A DNA stretch of 64,000 nt from CAZROT01 sp964601895 (GTDB taxonomy: Bacteria; Pseudomonadota; Gammaproteobacteria; Enterobacterales; Enterobacteriaceae). The notes beneath the pieces were generated by a model. The model did no database searches. It saw only the letters and a program-made list of their open reading frames with translations, and was not told the DNA's origin. The translations under genes were made by a program, and so were the position numbers. Below, in pieces: positions 25,426-34,579 of the stretch (position 1 is the stretch's first letter; each line of letters opens with the position of its first letter). The stretch covers positions 1 through 64,000 of the forward strand of contig CAZROT010000011.1 in assembly GCA_964601895.1 (NCBI GenBank), given 5' to 3'.

Positions 25426-27336
25426 ATGAATGATGTCAGTACCCGCAACATGTCACGTCCCTCTACTTACAATGTGGCCTGGTGGGGTGGCAATTATTAT
25501 GGTGTTAATGAGCTCGGCCATATCAGTGTCTGCCCGGATCCCGATGTGCCTGCGGCACAGGTTGATCTGGCTCTATTAGTCCATGAAATGCAACAGAAGC
25601 GGGGACAACGCTTACCTGCGTTATTTTGTTTTCCACAAATTCTGCAACATCGCCTGCGTTCGATTAATGCTGCATTTCACCAGGCACGCGAATCATTTGG
25701 CTATCAGGGCGACTATTTTCTGGTTTATCCCATCAAAGTCAACCAGCATCGCAGGGTCATTGAAGCATTAGTTCATTCCGGTGAACCTTTAGGGCTGGAA
25801 GCCGGTTCAAAAGCAGAAATGATGGCAGTACTGGCCCATGCAGGAATGACCCGTTCTGTTATTGTCTGTAACGGTTACAAGGATCGTGAATACATTCGTC
25901 TGGCACTGATTGGTGAAAAACTCGGTCACAGAGTCTATCTGGTGATTGAAAAAATGTCAGAAATCAATATGGTACTGGAAGAAGCTGCACGCCTGAATGT
26001 AATACCACGCCTGGGCGTGCGTGCCCGTCTGGCCTCACAGGGTTCCGGTAAATGGCAGGCCAGTGGGGGCGAAAAATCGAAATTTGGCCTGTCTGCTACC
26101 CAGGTACTGCAATTAGTTGAAATGTTGCGTAACGCTGACAGACTGGGCAGCCTGCAACTGCTGCATTTTCATCTGGGATCGCAGATAGCTAATATTCGTG
26201 ATATTGCCACCGGTGTACGTGAAGCGGCACGTTTTTACGTTGAACTTCATAAACTGGGTGTAACCATCCAATGTTTCGATGTAGGCGGTGGCCTTGGGGT
26301 GGATTATGAAGGAACGCGATCTCAGTCCGATTGCTCAGTGAATTATGGCCTGAATGAATACGCTAACAATGTTATCTGGAGCATTGGTGATGCCTGTAAT
26401 GAACAGGGTCTGCCGCATCCTACCGTAATCACTGAATCGGGTCGTGCGGTGACGGCCCATCATACTGTGCTGGTGTCTAATATTATCGGTGTGGAGCGCA
26501 ATGAATTTAGTGAGCCTGAAGCCCCCTGTGATAATGCTCCACGTGCACTGAGTAGTCTGTGGGATACCTGGCAGGGAATGCAGGCCACGACAGAAAATAA
26601 CCGTTCGCTGCGCGAGTGGTTCCACGACAGTCAGATGGATTTACAGGACGTACACACGCAGTATGCCCATGGCATTCTGGATCTCACCCAGCGCGCCTGG
26701 GCGGAACAGCTTTACTTGAATATCTGTAATAAAATTCAACAGCAACTCGATGTTAACAGCCGTGCACACCGCCCCATCATTGATGAACTTCAGGAACGTA
26801 TGGCCGATAAGCTGTACGTTAATTTTTCACTGTTTCAGTCCATGCCTGATGCCTGGGGAATCGATCAGCTGTTCCCGGTCTTGCCACTAAAAGGATTGAA
26901 TAAGCCGGCGGAACGCCGGGCCGTTTTGCTGGATATCACCTGTGATTCAGACGGCATTATTGAGCATTATATCGATGGTGACGGAATAACGACAACCTTA
27001 CTGATGCCCCCGTATGATCCACAGAATCCTCCTCCGCTGGGCTTTTTTATGGTGGGGGCCTATCAGGAAATTTTAGGTAACATGCACAACCTGTTCGGCG
27101 ATACTGCTGCCGTTAATGTTTTTGTTTCCCCTGAAGGTAATGTGACCACTGAACAGACAGATGAAGGAGACACAGTGGCCGACATGCTGCAGTACGTGCA
27201 GCTGGATCCGCAGGTATTACTGACCCATTTCTGTAATCAGGTCAAACAGACTGATCTCGATAAGAAACTGCAGACACAGTTTCTGGCAGAATTTGAAGCC
27301 GGTCTCTATGGTTATACCTACCTGGAAGGTGAATAA
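25426..27336 (+). CDS. speA: Biosynthetic arginine decarboxylase
   Basis: This 636-residue PLP enzyme converts arginine to agmatine in putrescine synthesis. PLP-binding Lys is in the YPIKVNQHR segment near residue 105, followed by GLEAGSKAEM. QLLHFHLGSQIAN, FDVGGGLGVDYEGT and ITESGRAVTAHH line the barrel active site. The C-terminus GYTYLEGE matches E. coli SpeA. The ATG has GGAG seven bases upstream. The N-terminus is shorter than E. coli SpeA (658). It is followed by speB after 71 bases, the usual operon. Confidence 0.96.
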   Translation: MNDVSTRNMSRPSTYNVAWWGGNYYGVNELGHISVCPDPDVPAAQVDLALLVHEMQQKRGQRLPALFCFPQILQHRLRSINAAFHQARESFGYQGDYFLVYPIKVNQHRRVIEALVHSGEPLGLEAGSKAEMMAVLAHAGMTRSVIVCNGYKDREYIRLALIGEKLGHRVYLVIEKMSEINMVLEEAARLNVIPRLGVRARLASQGSGKWQASGGEKSKFGLSATQVLQLVEMLRNADRLGSLQLLHFHLGSQIANIRDIATGVREAARFYVELHKLGVTIQCFDVGGGLGVDYEGTRSQSDCSVNYGLNEYANNVIWSIGDACNEQGLPHPTVITESGRAVTAHHTVLVSNIIGVERNEFSEPEAPCDNAPRALSSLWDTWQGMQATTENNRSLREWFHDSQMDLQDVHTQYAHGILDLTQRAWAEQLYLNICNKIQQQLDVNSRAHRPIIDELQERMADKLYVNFSLFQSMPDAWGIDQLFPVLPLKGLNKPAERRAVLLDITCDSDGIIEHYIDGDGITTTLLMPPYDPQNPPPLGFFMVGAYQEILGNMHNLFGDTAAVNVFVSPEGNVTTEQTDEGDTVADMLQYVQLDPQVLLTHFCNQVKQTDLDKKLQTQFLAEFEAGLYGYTYLEGE

Positions 27337-27407
27337 TCCTGCAGATTTTTTCGCTGCAACAGAATCATAACACGACAACGATAAACGTAATGTAAGGAAG
27401 CGGTACC

Positions 27408-28340
27408 ATGCACATCAACACTCTGGATAACCAGCCAGATAATTCTCTGATTTCCAATGCCTTCGGATTCCTGCGTCTGCCGCTGAACTTTCAACCCTGG
27501 AACAGTGATGCAGACTGGGTAATCACTGGAATACCTTTTGATATGGCCACCTCTGGCCGTGCTGGCTGCCGCCAGGGGCCAGCAGCCATCCGTCAGATAT
27601 CGACACATCTTGCATGGGAAGAAAAACGCTGGCCATGGAATTTCAATCTACATGATAGTCTCAACATAGTGGACTGCGGTGATCTGGTGTTTAACTTTGG
27701 TGATGCCGAGGACATGAATAACAAACTACAGGCACATGCCGAAAGGCTGCTCAGTGCGGGTAAGCGTTTACTGTGCTTCGGAGGCGATCACTCCATCAGT
27801 TTGCCACTGCTACGCGCCCATGAGCGCTTTTTTGGCAAAATGGCACTCGTTCATTTTGATGCTCATAGCGATACCTATGCAAAAGGCAGCAAGTTTGATC
27901 ACGGCACAATGTTTTACCATGCTCCGCGCGAAAACCTTATCGATCCAGCGCATTCGGTACAGATTGGTATCCGTACCGAACATGATGCCGCAGAAGGCTT
28001 TACTGTCCTCGATGCTGCCATGGTGAATGATTGCCCCATTGACAAATTACTGGCAACAATCCATAAAACGGCAGGGGAACTGCCTGTTTATCTGACCTTT
28101 GATATTGACTGCCTGGATCCCGCTTTCGCACCCGGCACCGGCACGCCAGTGGCTGGCGGGCTTAGCAGCGACCGTGCCCTGAAATTACTGCGTGGCCTGC
28201 AATCACTGAATATTGTCGGTATGGATCTGGTCGAAGTTTCTCCCGCTTTTGATAGTGGCGATATTACGGCACTCGCTGCCGCTACTGTCGCACTGGATAT
28301 GCTTTATCTGCAGGCGATAAACAAAAAGACCGTAAAGTAA
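27408..28340 (+). CDS. speB: Agmatinase (agmatine ureohydrolase)
   Basis: This is a 310-residue ureohydrolase that cleaves agmatine to putrescine and urea with two Mn ions. Metal ligands lie in FGGDHSIS, HFDAHSDTY and TFDIDCLDPAFAPGTG. E. coli SpeB has 306 residues. AAGGAAG precedes the ATG. With speA it forms the arginine-to-putrescine route. A hairpin terminator candidate follows at 28356. Confidence 0.96.
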   Translation: MHINTLDNQPDNSLISNAFGFLRLPLNFQPWNSDADWVITGIPFDMATSGRAGCRQGPAAIRQISTHLAWEEKRWPWNFNLHDSLNIVDCGDLVFNFGDAEDMNNKLQAHAERLLSAGKRLLCFGGDHSISLPLLRAHERFFGKMALVHFDAHSDTYAKGSKFDHGTMFYHAPRENLIDPAHSVQIGIRTEHDAAEGFTVLDAAMVNDCPIDKLLATIHKTAGELPVYLTFDIDCLDPAFAPGTGTPVAGGLSSDRALKLLRGLQSLNIVGMDLVEVSPAFDSGDITALAAATVALDMLYLQAINKKTVK

Positions 28341-28355
28341 CCTGGCGGTAACAAT

Positions 28356-28375
28356 GGCCAGCACACAGGCTGGCC
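28356..28375 (+). terminator. Hairpin after speB
   Basis: GGCCAGC and GCTGGCC pair perfectly around a six-base loop 16 bases after the speB stop. No T-run follows, so it may act as an mRNA-stabilising or weak terminator hairpin. Confidence 0.4.
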
Positions 28376-28470
28376 GTTGATAACAATAACAGAATAACCA
28401 TGATAAGACAGTCTCATTTCAGCCTGCATAATCACTCCTCTGCCTGACCAGCCATGTTTTACAGTTTTTC

Positions 28471-28923
28471 CAGGCTGCTGAGCGAGGGTAAAAGGCAGCG
28501 TCTGCGTCCCTGCTGTCTGTCACAGACTGCGTATTAAGCGTCATCGTGTCTTTCGTGACATGGCCATGAGGCTCTGGGGCAGGCTTTATGCTGACAGGGG
28601 TTACATTTCGAATACGCTGACCCGTAAGCTGAAAGAATAGGGAATTGATTTAATCACGCGGACCCGGAGAAATATGAAACCGGCTCTGCATACTGAATAT
28701 GGCAGGGCCTTACTGCGAAAGCGCTCCCTCATCGAAACTGTCTTTGACCCGCTGAAAAATCTGAGTCAGATTGCGCATACCCGCCATCGTTCACCCGGTA
28801 ATTTTATCGTCAATTTACTTGCAGGGATCGTTGCTTACTGCCCTGCTCCATCAAAACCAGAGCTGGATGTCACTTATTCAAATTCACAACCACCACACTC
28901 TCTACTTATTCCGAACTGAGGTT
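28471..28923 (+). mobile_element. IS982-family remnant, copy A (internally deleted)
   Basis: The right end is preserved, ending GAACTGAGGTT. The transposase has lost most of its middle: GCTGTCTGTC, which occurs twice in the fuller copy B, marks the deletion junction at 28512-28521, so loss occurred between 10-bp direct repeats. The left inverted repeat is not found. It shares a nearly identical 128-bp block (28512-28639) with copy B at 30207-30334, in the same orientation. Confidence 0.75.
28674..28919 (+). pseudogene. IS982 transposase C-terminal fragment
   Basis: The 81-codon frame contains LLRKRSLIETVFDPLKNLSQ and HTRHRSPGNFIVNLLAGIVAYC, the C-terminal DDE-domain signature of IS982-family transposases, including the catalytic Glu. 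A stop codon (28637-28639, after KLKE) separates it from the upstream part, so the transposase is not functional. Confidence 0.75.
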
Positions 28924-29032
28924 GATGAAGATTTTTGAAACCACAAATCAGGTGCTTGTGAACAACAGCCCGGTCACACTGGGAAGGCATCACCATGCCG
29001 CCTTTCAGTTCTTCAATTTAACCAGCACCCGT

Positions 29033-29413
29033 TTAATGTAATGGCGGCCGATGGGCTGCACCAAAACGCCCGGCTAATTGTGCAAGGCGTTTATCAAGCG
29101 TCCATAACCGGGTATCTGGCGTAATGAGTGTCGATGCCAACAGCACCATGTCCACTAACCCACACCCCAGCCCATATAATTTTTCACGCTCAATAAATTC
29201 CATGACTTCACTCATACTCGCCTGATTGCAGGACTGCAAAAGAGTGATGTTGTTCAGAGTCTGGATGCGGGGTGATGGCGGCGTTCCGCATGCAATTTCA
29301 AGTATGATCATTGGGTGAATCAGAGCAAGGGAAAGATCGATGAGGTTAACCAGCGCCTCGTTGCCGCGACGGAAATGATCTATCCACACCGAGGTATCAA
29401 TAAGCACATTCAT
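29033..29413 (-). CDS. vapC: VapC-type PIN-domain ribonuclease toxin
   Basis: This is a 126-residue PIN-domain protein. Acidic active-site residues lie in MNVLIDTSVWIDHFR (D6), near E39 in ILEIACG, and in GLVDMVLLAS (Asp near residue 88). VapC toxins cleave tRNA or rRNA. It overlaps the antitoxin stop by four bases (ATGA). The pair is bracketed by two IS982 remnants between speB and asd, which suggests acquisition as a mobile module. It may be active because both reading frames are intact. Confidence 0.88.
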   Translation of the reverse strand: MNVLIDTSVWIDHFRRGNEALVNLIDLSLALIHPMIILEIACGTPPSPRIQTLNNITLLQSCNQASMSEVMEFIEREKLYGLGCGLVDMVLLASTLITPDTRLWTLDKRLAQLAGRFGAAHRPPLH

Positions 29414-29616
29414 TGTGAGAATGGCTCCTCGCGACGACGAGACACATCCTGCATATCAGGCATTGTTCCGCCCAGAGCAGCGAGGCGCCTGGCTGCCTGT
29501 ACCCGTATGAAGGTCTTGATAGCTTCCCGAAAAATGTCTGATTTTTCCATATGGGGATCGGCCATTTCCAGGGCTTTTTCGTAGAGAGCATCGTCAATAG
29601 TCACAGTAGTACGCAT
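29410..29616 (-). CDS. vapB: VapB-type ribbon-helix-helix antitoxin
   Basis: The frame encodes 68 residues from the ATG at 29616, which has GGAG ten bases upstream; an upstream extension to 29670 is AT-rich and not protein-like. MRTTVTIDDALYEKALEMA is the typical RHH DNA-binding N-terminus, followed by KSDIFREAIKTFI. The C-terminal tail (residues ~45-68) would wrap the toxin. It overlaps vapC by four bases. Autoregulation of the pair is expected from the family. Confidence 0.85.
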   Translation of the reverse strand: MRTTVTIDDALYEKALEMADPHMEKSDIFREAIKTFIRVQAARRLAALGGTMPDMQDVSRRREEPFSQ

Positions 29617-29780
29617 CAGGAAATTCTCCGCATAAAATTTAATGTTATTATGTATCAAAATTAGCATCAAAACAAACGATAACTGGATTTGCCAAAAATT
29701 CAGTAGCGAAAGAATTTAACCGTCTGTGGGCAGAGAGCTATCCCCTGAACAGTCGCTATCCTGCAGGCAAAACAAGAAAA

Positions 29781-30366
29781 AACCTGAGTGCGGGATAAGG
29801 ACTGGAAGTTAATGCGGTTAACCTGTTGACGCAGAAGGGATGAGTGCCCCATATTCCGCGATAATCAAAACCTTACTGCCGTATGGACGATTTTAGTAAA
29901 AAATTTGCACCAGAATGCAATGTCAGACTGCTGAGTGAGGGTGAAAGGCAGCGTCTGCGTCCCTGCTGTCTGTCCCTGGCAGAGCTGATGATTCTGGTTA
30001 TGCTGTTTCACCAGCTCCGTTACCGGCAGTTTAAATCATTCTGGCTGAACCACGCGTATCAGCACCTCAGGGCTGAATTTCCTGGCCTGCCTTCTTATTC
30101 ACGGTGTGTTGAACTCCTGCCACGCTATGCTGTGGCACTCCATGCCTTCTTTGACACCCTTAAGGGAAAATGCTCAGGTATCTCAATGGCAGACTCCACA
30201 CCCGCCGCTGTCTGTCACAGACTGCGCATTAAGCGTCATCGTGTCTTTCGTGACATGGCCATGAGGCTCTGGGGCAGGCTTTATGCTGACAGGGGTTACA
30301 TTTCTAATACGCTGACCCGTAAGCTGAAAGAATAACAACATTCTCTACTTATCCCTAACTGAGGTT
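29781..30366 (+). mobile_element. IS982-family remnant, copy B
   Basis: The left end AACCTGAGTGCGGGATAAGG (29781) matches the complement of the right end (…CCTAACTGAGGTT, 30366) at about 15 of 18 positions, so both terminal inverted repeats are recognisable. The element is 586 bp, short for IS982 (~1 kb), because the 3' part of the transposase is deleted. No clear target duplication is seen. Same orientation as copy A; vapBC lies between them. Confidence 0.75.
29883..30335 (+). pseudogene. IS982 transposase, N-terminal and central part
   Basis: The 150-codon frame has the IS982 N-terminal pattern (LAELMILVMLFHQLRYRQFKSF) and LPSYSRCVELLP. The first catalytic Asp region ISMADSTPAAVCH and KRHRVFRDMA follow. 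It stops right after TRKLKE, where the sequence jumps to the element's right end, so the second half of the DDE domain is missing. Copy A retains that half, and the two fragments complement one another in sequence. Confidence 0.8.
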
Positions 30367-30450
30367 ATAATTGCTTTTGCCGCTGATGGTTATTTTTCAT
30401 TCTGTCAATACTGATACAATGCAACTTATTCTTATAACAGGATAATTTTT

Positions 30451-31551
30451 ATGAAAAAAGTAGGGTTTGTCGGCTGGCGAGGCATGGTGGGCTCAGTACT
30501 GATGCAGCGCATGCAGGAAGAAGGAGATTTTAACCACATCGATGCTGTGTTTTTTTCTACTTCACAGCCCGGCGCGGCTGGTCCTGCTTTTGCCGGCAGG
30601 GAAAATATATTACAGGATGCCGCTAACCTCGATGCACTGCTTGCACTGGATGTGGTGATAACCTGTCAGGGGAGTGATTATACCAACAGTATATATCCCC
30701 ATTTGCGTAATGCAGGCTGGCAGGGCTACTGGTTAGATGCTGCTTCCGCACTACGTATGCAAGATGAAGCACTCATTATCCTCGATCCAGTAAACCACGC
30801 CGTCATCCAGCAGGGCCTCGAGAAGGGAATAAAAACCTTTGCAGGTGGTAACTGTACCGTTAGCCTGATGCTGATGGCACTAGGCGGTCTGTTTGCCCAT
30901 AATCTGCTGGACTGGGTATCAGTGGCCACCTATCAGGCCGCATCCGGCGGTGGAGCCCGCCACATGCGTGAATTACTGTTACAAATGGGCATACTGCACG
31001 CAACGGTGGCAAAGCCACTCAACTATCCGGCAGCAGATATTCTCGACATTGAACGTCAGGTTACCCTGGCCGCACGCAATGATACGTTACCTGTAGATAA
31101 TTTTGGTGTGCCTCTTGCCGCCAGCCTTATCCCATGGATAGACAGTCAGCTGGATAATGGCCAGAGTCGTGAAGAATGGAAAGGACAGGCTGAAACGAAC
31201 AAAATTCTTGCTACCCGTGATGTTATCCCAGTAGATGGTCTCTGTGTGCGCATCGGTGCCCTGCGCTGCCACAGTCAGGCGTTTACGCTGAAACTGAAAA
31301 AAAAAATTCCCCTGGCAGAAATTGAGCAGATACTGGCAAGTCATAACCGCTGGGTTAATATTATCCCCAATGATCGCGCACTGACCATGCAGGCACTGAC
31401 ACCCACGGCAGTAAGCGGCACACTAAATATACCTGTTGGTCGCTTACGTAAGTTGAACATGGGACCGGAATATCTGTCAGCTTTTACGGTAGGTGATCAG
31501 CTATTATGGGGCGCCGCAGAGCCCCTGCGACGTATGTTACATCGGCTGTAA
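30451..31551 (+). CDS. asd: Aspartate-semialdehyde dehydrogenase
   Basis: This 366-residue enzyme reduces aspartyl phosphate to the semialdehyde, feeding lysine, diaminopimelate, methionine and threonine synthesis. KKVGFVGWRGMVGSVLMQRM is the NADPH-binding N-terminus; GGNCTVSLML holds the catalytic Cys near residue 135; SGGGARHMREL and a C-terminal GRLRKLNMG follow. Length equals E. coli Asd (367). A TACAAT -10-like element lies about 40 bases upstream of the ATG. The copy is intact although it sits next to an IS remnant. Confidence 0.96.
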   Translation: MKKVGFVGWRGMVGSVLMQRMQEEGDFNHIDAVFFSTSQPGAAGPAFAGRENILQDAANLDALLALDVVITCQGSDYTNSIYPHLRNAGWQGYWLDAASALRMQDEALIILDPVNHAVIQQGLEKGIKTFAGGNCTVSLMLMALGGLFAHNLLDWVSVATYQAASGGGARHMRELLLQMGILHATVAKPLNYPAADILDIERQVTLAARNDTLPVDNFGVPLAASLIPWIDSQLDNGQSREEWKGQAETNKILATRDVIPVDGLCVRIGALRCHSQAFTLKLKKKIPLAEIEQILASHNRWVNIIPNDRALTMQALTPTAVSGTLNIPVGRLRKLNMGPEYLSAFTVGDQLLWGAAEPLRRMLHRL

Positions 31552-31615
31552 CAGGCATCAGAACAGGCAATGCGCTCATTTCAGATAATCACAATACGCC
31601 TGACGGTCTGTGCGT

Positions 31616-32389
31616 CTATCCTGAAGAGGACAGAAATGCAATCAGTATTGTCGAAAAATCATCGGGATGCGAAATAAAGGGGGCATGTGCCGTATTATGC
31701 ATCATCACAGAGCGTGTCTGTGGCCAGTCATTATCCAGGCGCTGTGCTACCTGCCAGGGGACCAGACCATCCAGGCGGCCATAAATACGCAAAAAAGGCA
31801 AAGTACACCCTGCCAGTGCTACGCGCAGATCCGTGGTACGCAGAATATCAAGCCCGGCAGTCATCACCGCCACTGCTGGCATAGGTAGTTTGAACATCAT
31901 CGATTTCAATAACCGCAAGTCCTTACGGGCACTGTCAATTCCGTGTATCTGCAATGACAGAAAGCGTTCTACTGTGCGTTCATAATCAACATAAAGCTGC
32001 TCTGCAAATGCATCGAGGACCTGAGGGTGAATGCCAGGCCAATCGCCGTTAGCAAGAAAACAGGGTGAAGAACTGACAGTGATAATCCCACAAACGCGTT
32101 CCGGGTTGCGTAGTGCTATCTGACAGGCCACGAGACCACCCATTGACCATCCCAGCCAAAATGCCCGCCTGGGAGCATGCGCTAATAATTCATCAACTAC
32201 CTCTGACAAAGACAGAGCGCCATACTGGCTGCTGCGACCATAGCCTGGTAAATCCACTACATGCACACGAAAATGCGCAGCAAGTCTGTTTTGCATGCAG
32301 TGCCAGATCTGTGCATTCATTCCCCAGCCATGCAGTAGCACAAGATCAGGTTTTCCTGTACCACAACTATGCCAGTAAAGCTGTGTCAT
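31616..32389 (-). CDS. bioH: Pimeloyl-ACP methyl ester carboxylesterase
   Basis: This 257-residue alpha/beta hydrolase demethylates pimeloyl-ACP methyl ester in biotin synthesis (E. coli BioH 256). The oxyanion HGWGMNAQIW segment is at residues ~20-29, the nucleophile elbow GWSMGG near residue 82, and the catalytic His in NTAHAPFISHP near 235. It is divergent from gntX with ~38 bases between, as in enterics. Presence suggests retained biotin-making capacity if the remaining bio genes exist elsewhere. Confidence 0.94.
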   Translation of the reverse strand: MTQLYWHSCGTGKPDLVLLHGWGMNAQIWHCMQNRLAAHFRVHVVDLPGYGRSSQYGALSLSEVVDELLAHAPRRAFWLGWSMGGLVACQIALRNPERVCGIITVSSSPCFLANGDWPGIHPQVLDAFAEQLYVDYERTVERFLSLQIHGIDSARKDLRLLKSMMFKLPMPAVAVMTAGLDILRTTDLRVALAGCTLPFLRIYGRLDGLVPWQVAQRLDNDWPQTRSVMMHNTAHAPFISHPDDFSTILIAFLSSSG

Positions 32390-32427
32390 CAGTTATCCTC
32401 CTGTTGGTGTGATAATCAGGAAAGCAG

Positions 32428-33123
32428 ATGATAAAAATCACCAGTCAATGCCGGCTATGCCGACTGTCACTCGCCATACCATCACACGGCATATGCAGTT
32501 TCTGCCTGCAGCATCTGCCGAAATTACCACCCTGCTGCCTGCGTTGTGGCTTACCTTCAACGCAAGGCAGGCTATTGTGTGGTCGTTGCTTAGGACAGCA
32601 ACCGTACTGGCAAAGCATAACCTTTGTTGGTGACTACTGCCCACCCTTTAGTACATGGGTACAAAAATTAAAATTCAGTAAAGCGACGGAACTGGCATCC
32701 TTACTGGCACGTCTGCTATGGTTAAACTGGTGGCAGGCTTATTCTGCCGGCCAGGTGAGCAAACCAGACAGAATTCTCTGTGTTCCACTACACCACAGAC
32801 GCTGCTGGCAGCGCGGCTTTAATCAGTGTGATCTGATTGCCCGGCCACTTGCCCGGTGGCTTGGCTGCGCTTATCACCAGGATACGTTACAGCGTTTACG
32901 TGCCACACCTGCACAAAGACTGTTGTCAGCGGCCGCGCGCAGGCGTAACTTACAGGCTGCATTTTACCTGTCGCAATCCCTTGTCGGGCAGCATGTTGCC
33001 CTGCTGGATGATGTGGTGACAACCACAAGTACCGTGACTGAAATCAGCAAACTGTTATTGTCACAGGGAGTTGCATCGATTCAGGTGTGGTGTATCTGCC
33101 GTAACTTGTCGTTAGCGAAATGA
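32428..33123 (+). CDS. gntX: ComF/GntX family phosphoribosyltransferase-like protein
   Basis: This 231-residue protein has an N-terminal double zinc ribbon with CRLC, CSFC and CLRCGLP cysteine pairs (residues ~8-45). The C-terminal PRTase fold carries the PRPP loop VALLDDVVTTTSTV. This is the GntX/ComF family, linked to DNA uptake and use of DNA as nutrient. It lies between bioH and nfuA in the conserved enteric order. Confidence 0.9.
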   Translation: MIKITSQCRLCRLSLAIPSHGICSFCLQHLPKLPPCCLRCGLPSTQGRLLCGRCLGQQPYWQSITFVGDYCPPFSTWVQKLKFSKATELASLLARLLWLNWWQAYSAGQVSKPDRILCVPLHHRRCWQRGFNQCDLIARPLARWLGCAYHQDTLQRLRATPAQRLLSAAARRRNLQAAFYLSQSLVGQHVALLDDVVTTTSTVTEISKLLLSQGVASIQVWCICRNLSLAK

Positions 33124-33172
33124 CAGGGGTATGATAAGTCAGGACAGTTAACTACATTTATAAGAGAAGATC

Positions 33173-33748
33173 ATGATAACGATAACAGAGGCCGCACAGT
33201 CACACTTTGCCAGGCTGCTGGAAAGCCAGGAAAAAGGCACGCAAATTCGCGTATTTGTCATCAACCCAGGAACAGTAACAGCAGAATGTGGTGTTTCATA
33301 CTGCCCACCTGACACTGTTGAGCCTGATGACATTGAAATGAAATTTGACAAACTGTCTGCCTACACAGACAAACTCAGCGAACCCTACCTGAAAGATGCA
33401 GAAATCGATTTCGTTACCGATCAGCTGGGCTCGCAACTGACCCTAAAAGCACCGAATGCCAAAATGCGTAAAGTGAGCGAAGATGCACCTCTGGCAGAGC
33501 GAGTGGAATATTTACTGCAGTCACAAATCAATCCACAACTGGCAAGCCATGGTGGGCGTGTTACTCTGATAGAAATAACTGAAGAAGGGGTAGCGATTGT
33601 GCGTTTCGGTGGAGGCTGTAATGGCTGCTCAATGGTTGATGTAACGCTGAAAGAGGGCATTGAAAAAGAACTGATGAAGAACTTTTCGGAGCTGACAGGC
33701 GTCAGAGATCTGACCGAACATCAACGTGGTGCCCATTCATTTTATTGA
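33173..33748 (+). CDS. nfuA: Fe-S biogenesis scaffold/carrier NfuA
   Basis: This is a 191-residue protein, equal to E. coli NfuA. The N-terminal degenerate A-type domain begins MITITEAAQSHFARLL. The C-terminal Nfu domain has the GGGCNGCSMVDVTL motif whose CxxC binds a [4Fe-4S] cluster at the dimer interface. It delivers clusters under oxidative stress and iron limitation. AGAGAAG lies just before the ATG. It follows gntX by ~50 bases. Confidence 0.96.
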   Translation: MITITEAAQSHFARLLESQEKGTQIRVFVINPGTVTAECGVSYCPPDTVEPDDIEMKFDKLSAYTDKLSEPYLKDAEIDFVTDQLGSQLTLKAPNAKMRKVSEDAPLAERVEYLLQSQINPQLASHGGRVTLIEITEEGVAIVRFGGGCNGCSMVDVTLKEGIEKELMKNFSELTGVRDLTEHQRGAHSFY

Positions 33749-33889
33749 TTTTTTTGCATAATTTATTTGTTAACTCAGTGCTAAAAGACAGATAATACCA
33801 TGGTAATGCAGTCACCACGCAGGGAAGACATCAGCAGAATACGCAGCATTAACCCTGTATTTATCTCCACTGTGAGGGTAAGTCAGTCA

Positions 33890-34228
33890 ATGGAACAATT
33901 TAAAGCCATCAGCGTCAACGAGGCCTATGCCCACTGTCAGAACAGTAGCGCCCTGATGGTCGATATTCGTGACGCGCAAAGCTTTGCTGCCGGACACGTA
34001 CCCGGCGCATTTCATTTAAATCATGACAGTTTACCTTGCCTGATACAGAGCACTATTTTCGAAAAACCCATTATGGTCATGTGTTATCATGGCCACAGTA
34101 GCCAGGGAGTGGCTCAATATTTATTAAATCAGGGTTTTGCAACTGTCTATAGCATTGATGGTGGTTTTGAAGCCTGGGCTAAAAACTGGCCGGAACAGGT
34201 AGAAATGGGACTGCAGCATAACGGATAA
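33890..34228 (+). CDS. glpE: Thiosulfate sulfurtransferase GlpE
   Basis: This single-domain rhodanese of 112 residues transfers sulfur from thiosulfate to acceptors such as cyanide or thioredoxin. MEQFKAISVNEAY matches the E. coli GlpE start, and the catalytic Cys lies in MCYHGHSSQG near residue 65. VYSIDGGFEAW is the rhodanese C-terminal signature. A longer frame to 33800 is rejected on homology. It is isolated from its usual glpR/glpG neighbours. Confidence 0.92.
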   Translation: MEQFKAISVNEAYAHCQNSSALMVDIRDAQSFAAGHVPGAFHLNHDSLPCLIQSTIFEKPIMVMCYHGHSSQGVAQYLLNQGFATVYSIDGGFEAWAKNWPEQVEMGLQHNG

Positions 34229-34579
34229 CTATCCCGTTAATTTTAATTAACATTACTATCTCAATGACCGTACAGTAATACGTATTTTTTACTGCGGTAA
34301 TCAGCAAATTTATGTTAAAAAACATATAATACCTGGCAGGCATTTATTCTATTTATTTATCTGTTTAAATCATAAAAATAAATCACCGTTTTTTCCTGCA
34401 TCAGACCAGCACTGGTATATCACTCTATTAATTTAATTAACAACTTCTCCAGTAAAATGGCATAAAATAAAAATGAGCGTTATATGACATTTATTTTCAT
34501 CATGTATCTTATGATTAAAAAATGATGGCAGATAACATGAAAACAGTCTTCATAGTAGATTATTTCGGAGGATGTCACC
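34229..34579. other. AT-rich region upstream of FliD-like gene 1
   Basis: About 350 bases with no gene. It contains the conserved element AATGAGCGTTATAT…TTTATTTTCA at 34472-34500, shared with the region before FliD-like gene 2, and a GGAGG ribosome site at 34568-34572. Otherwise strongly AT-rich. Confidence 0.5.
34472..34500 (+). promoter_or_regulatory. Shared upstream element, copy 1
   Basis: This ~28-base block is identical at all but two or three positions to 35589-35617 upstream of the second FliD-like gene. It ends 79 bases before the first gene's ATG. Conservation in otherwise diverged AT-rich DNA suggests a promoter or a regulator-binding site common to both genes. Confidence 0.5.
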
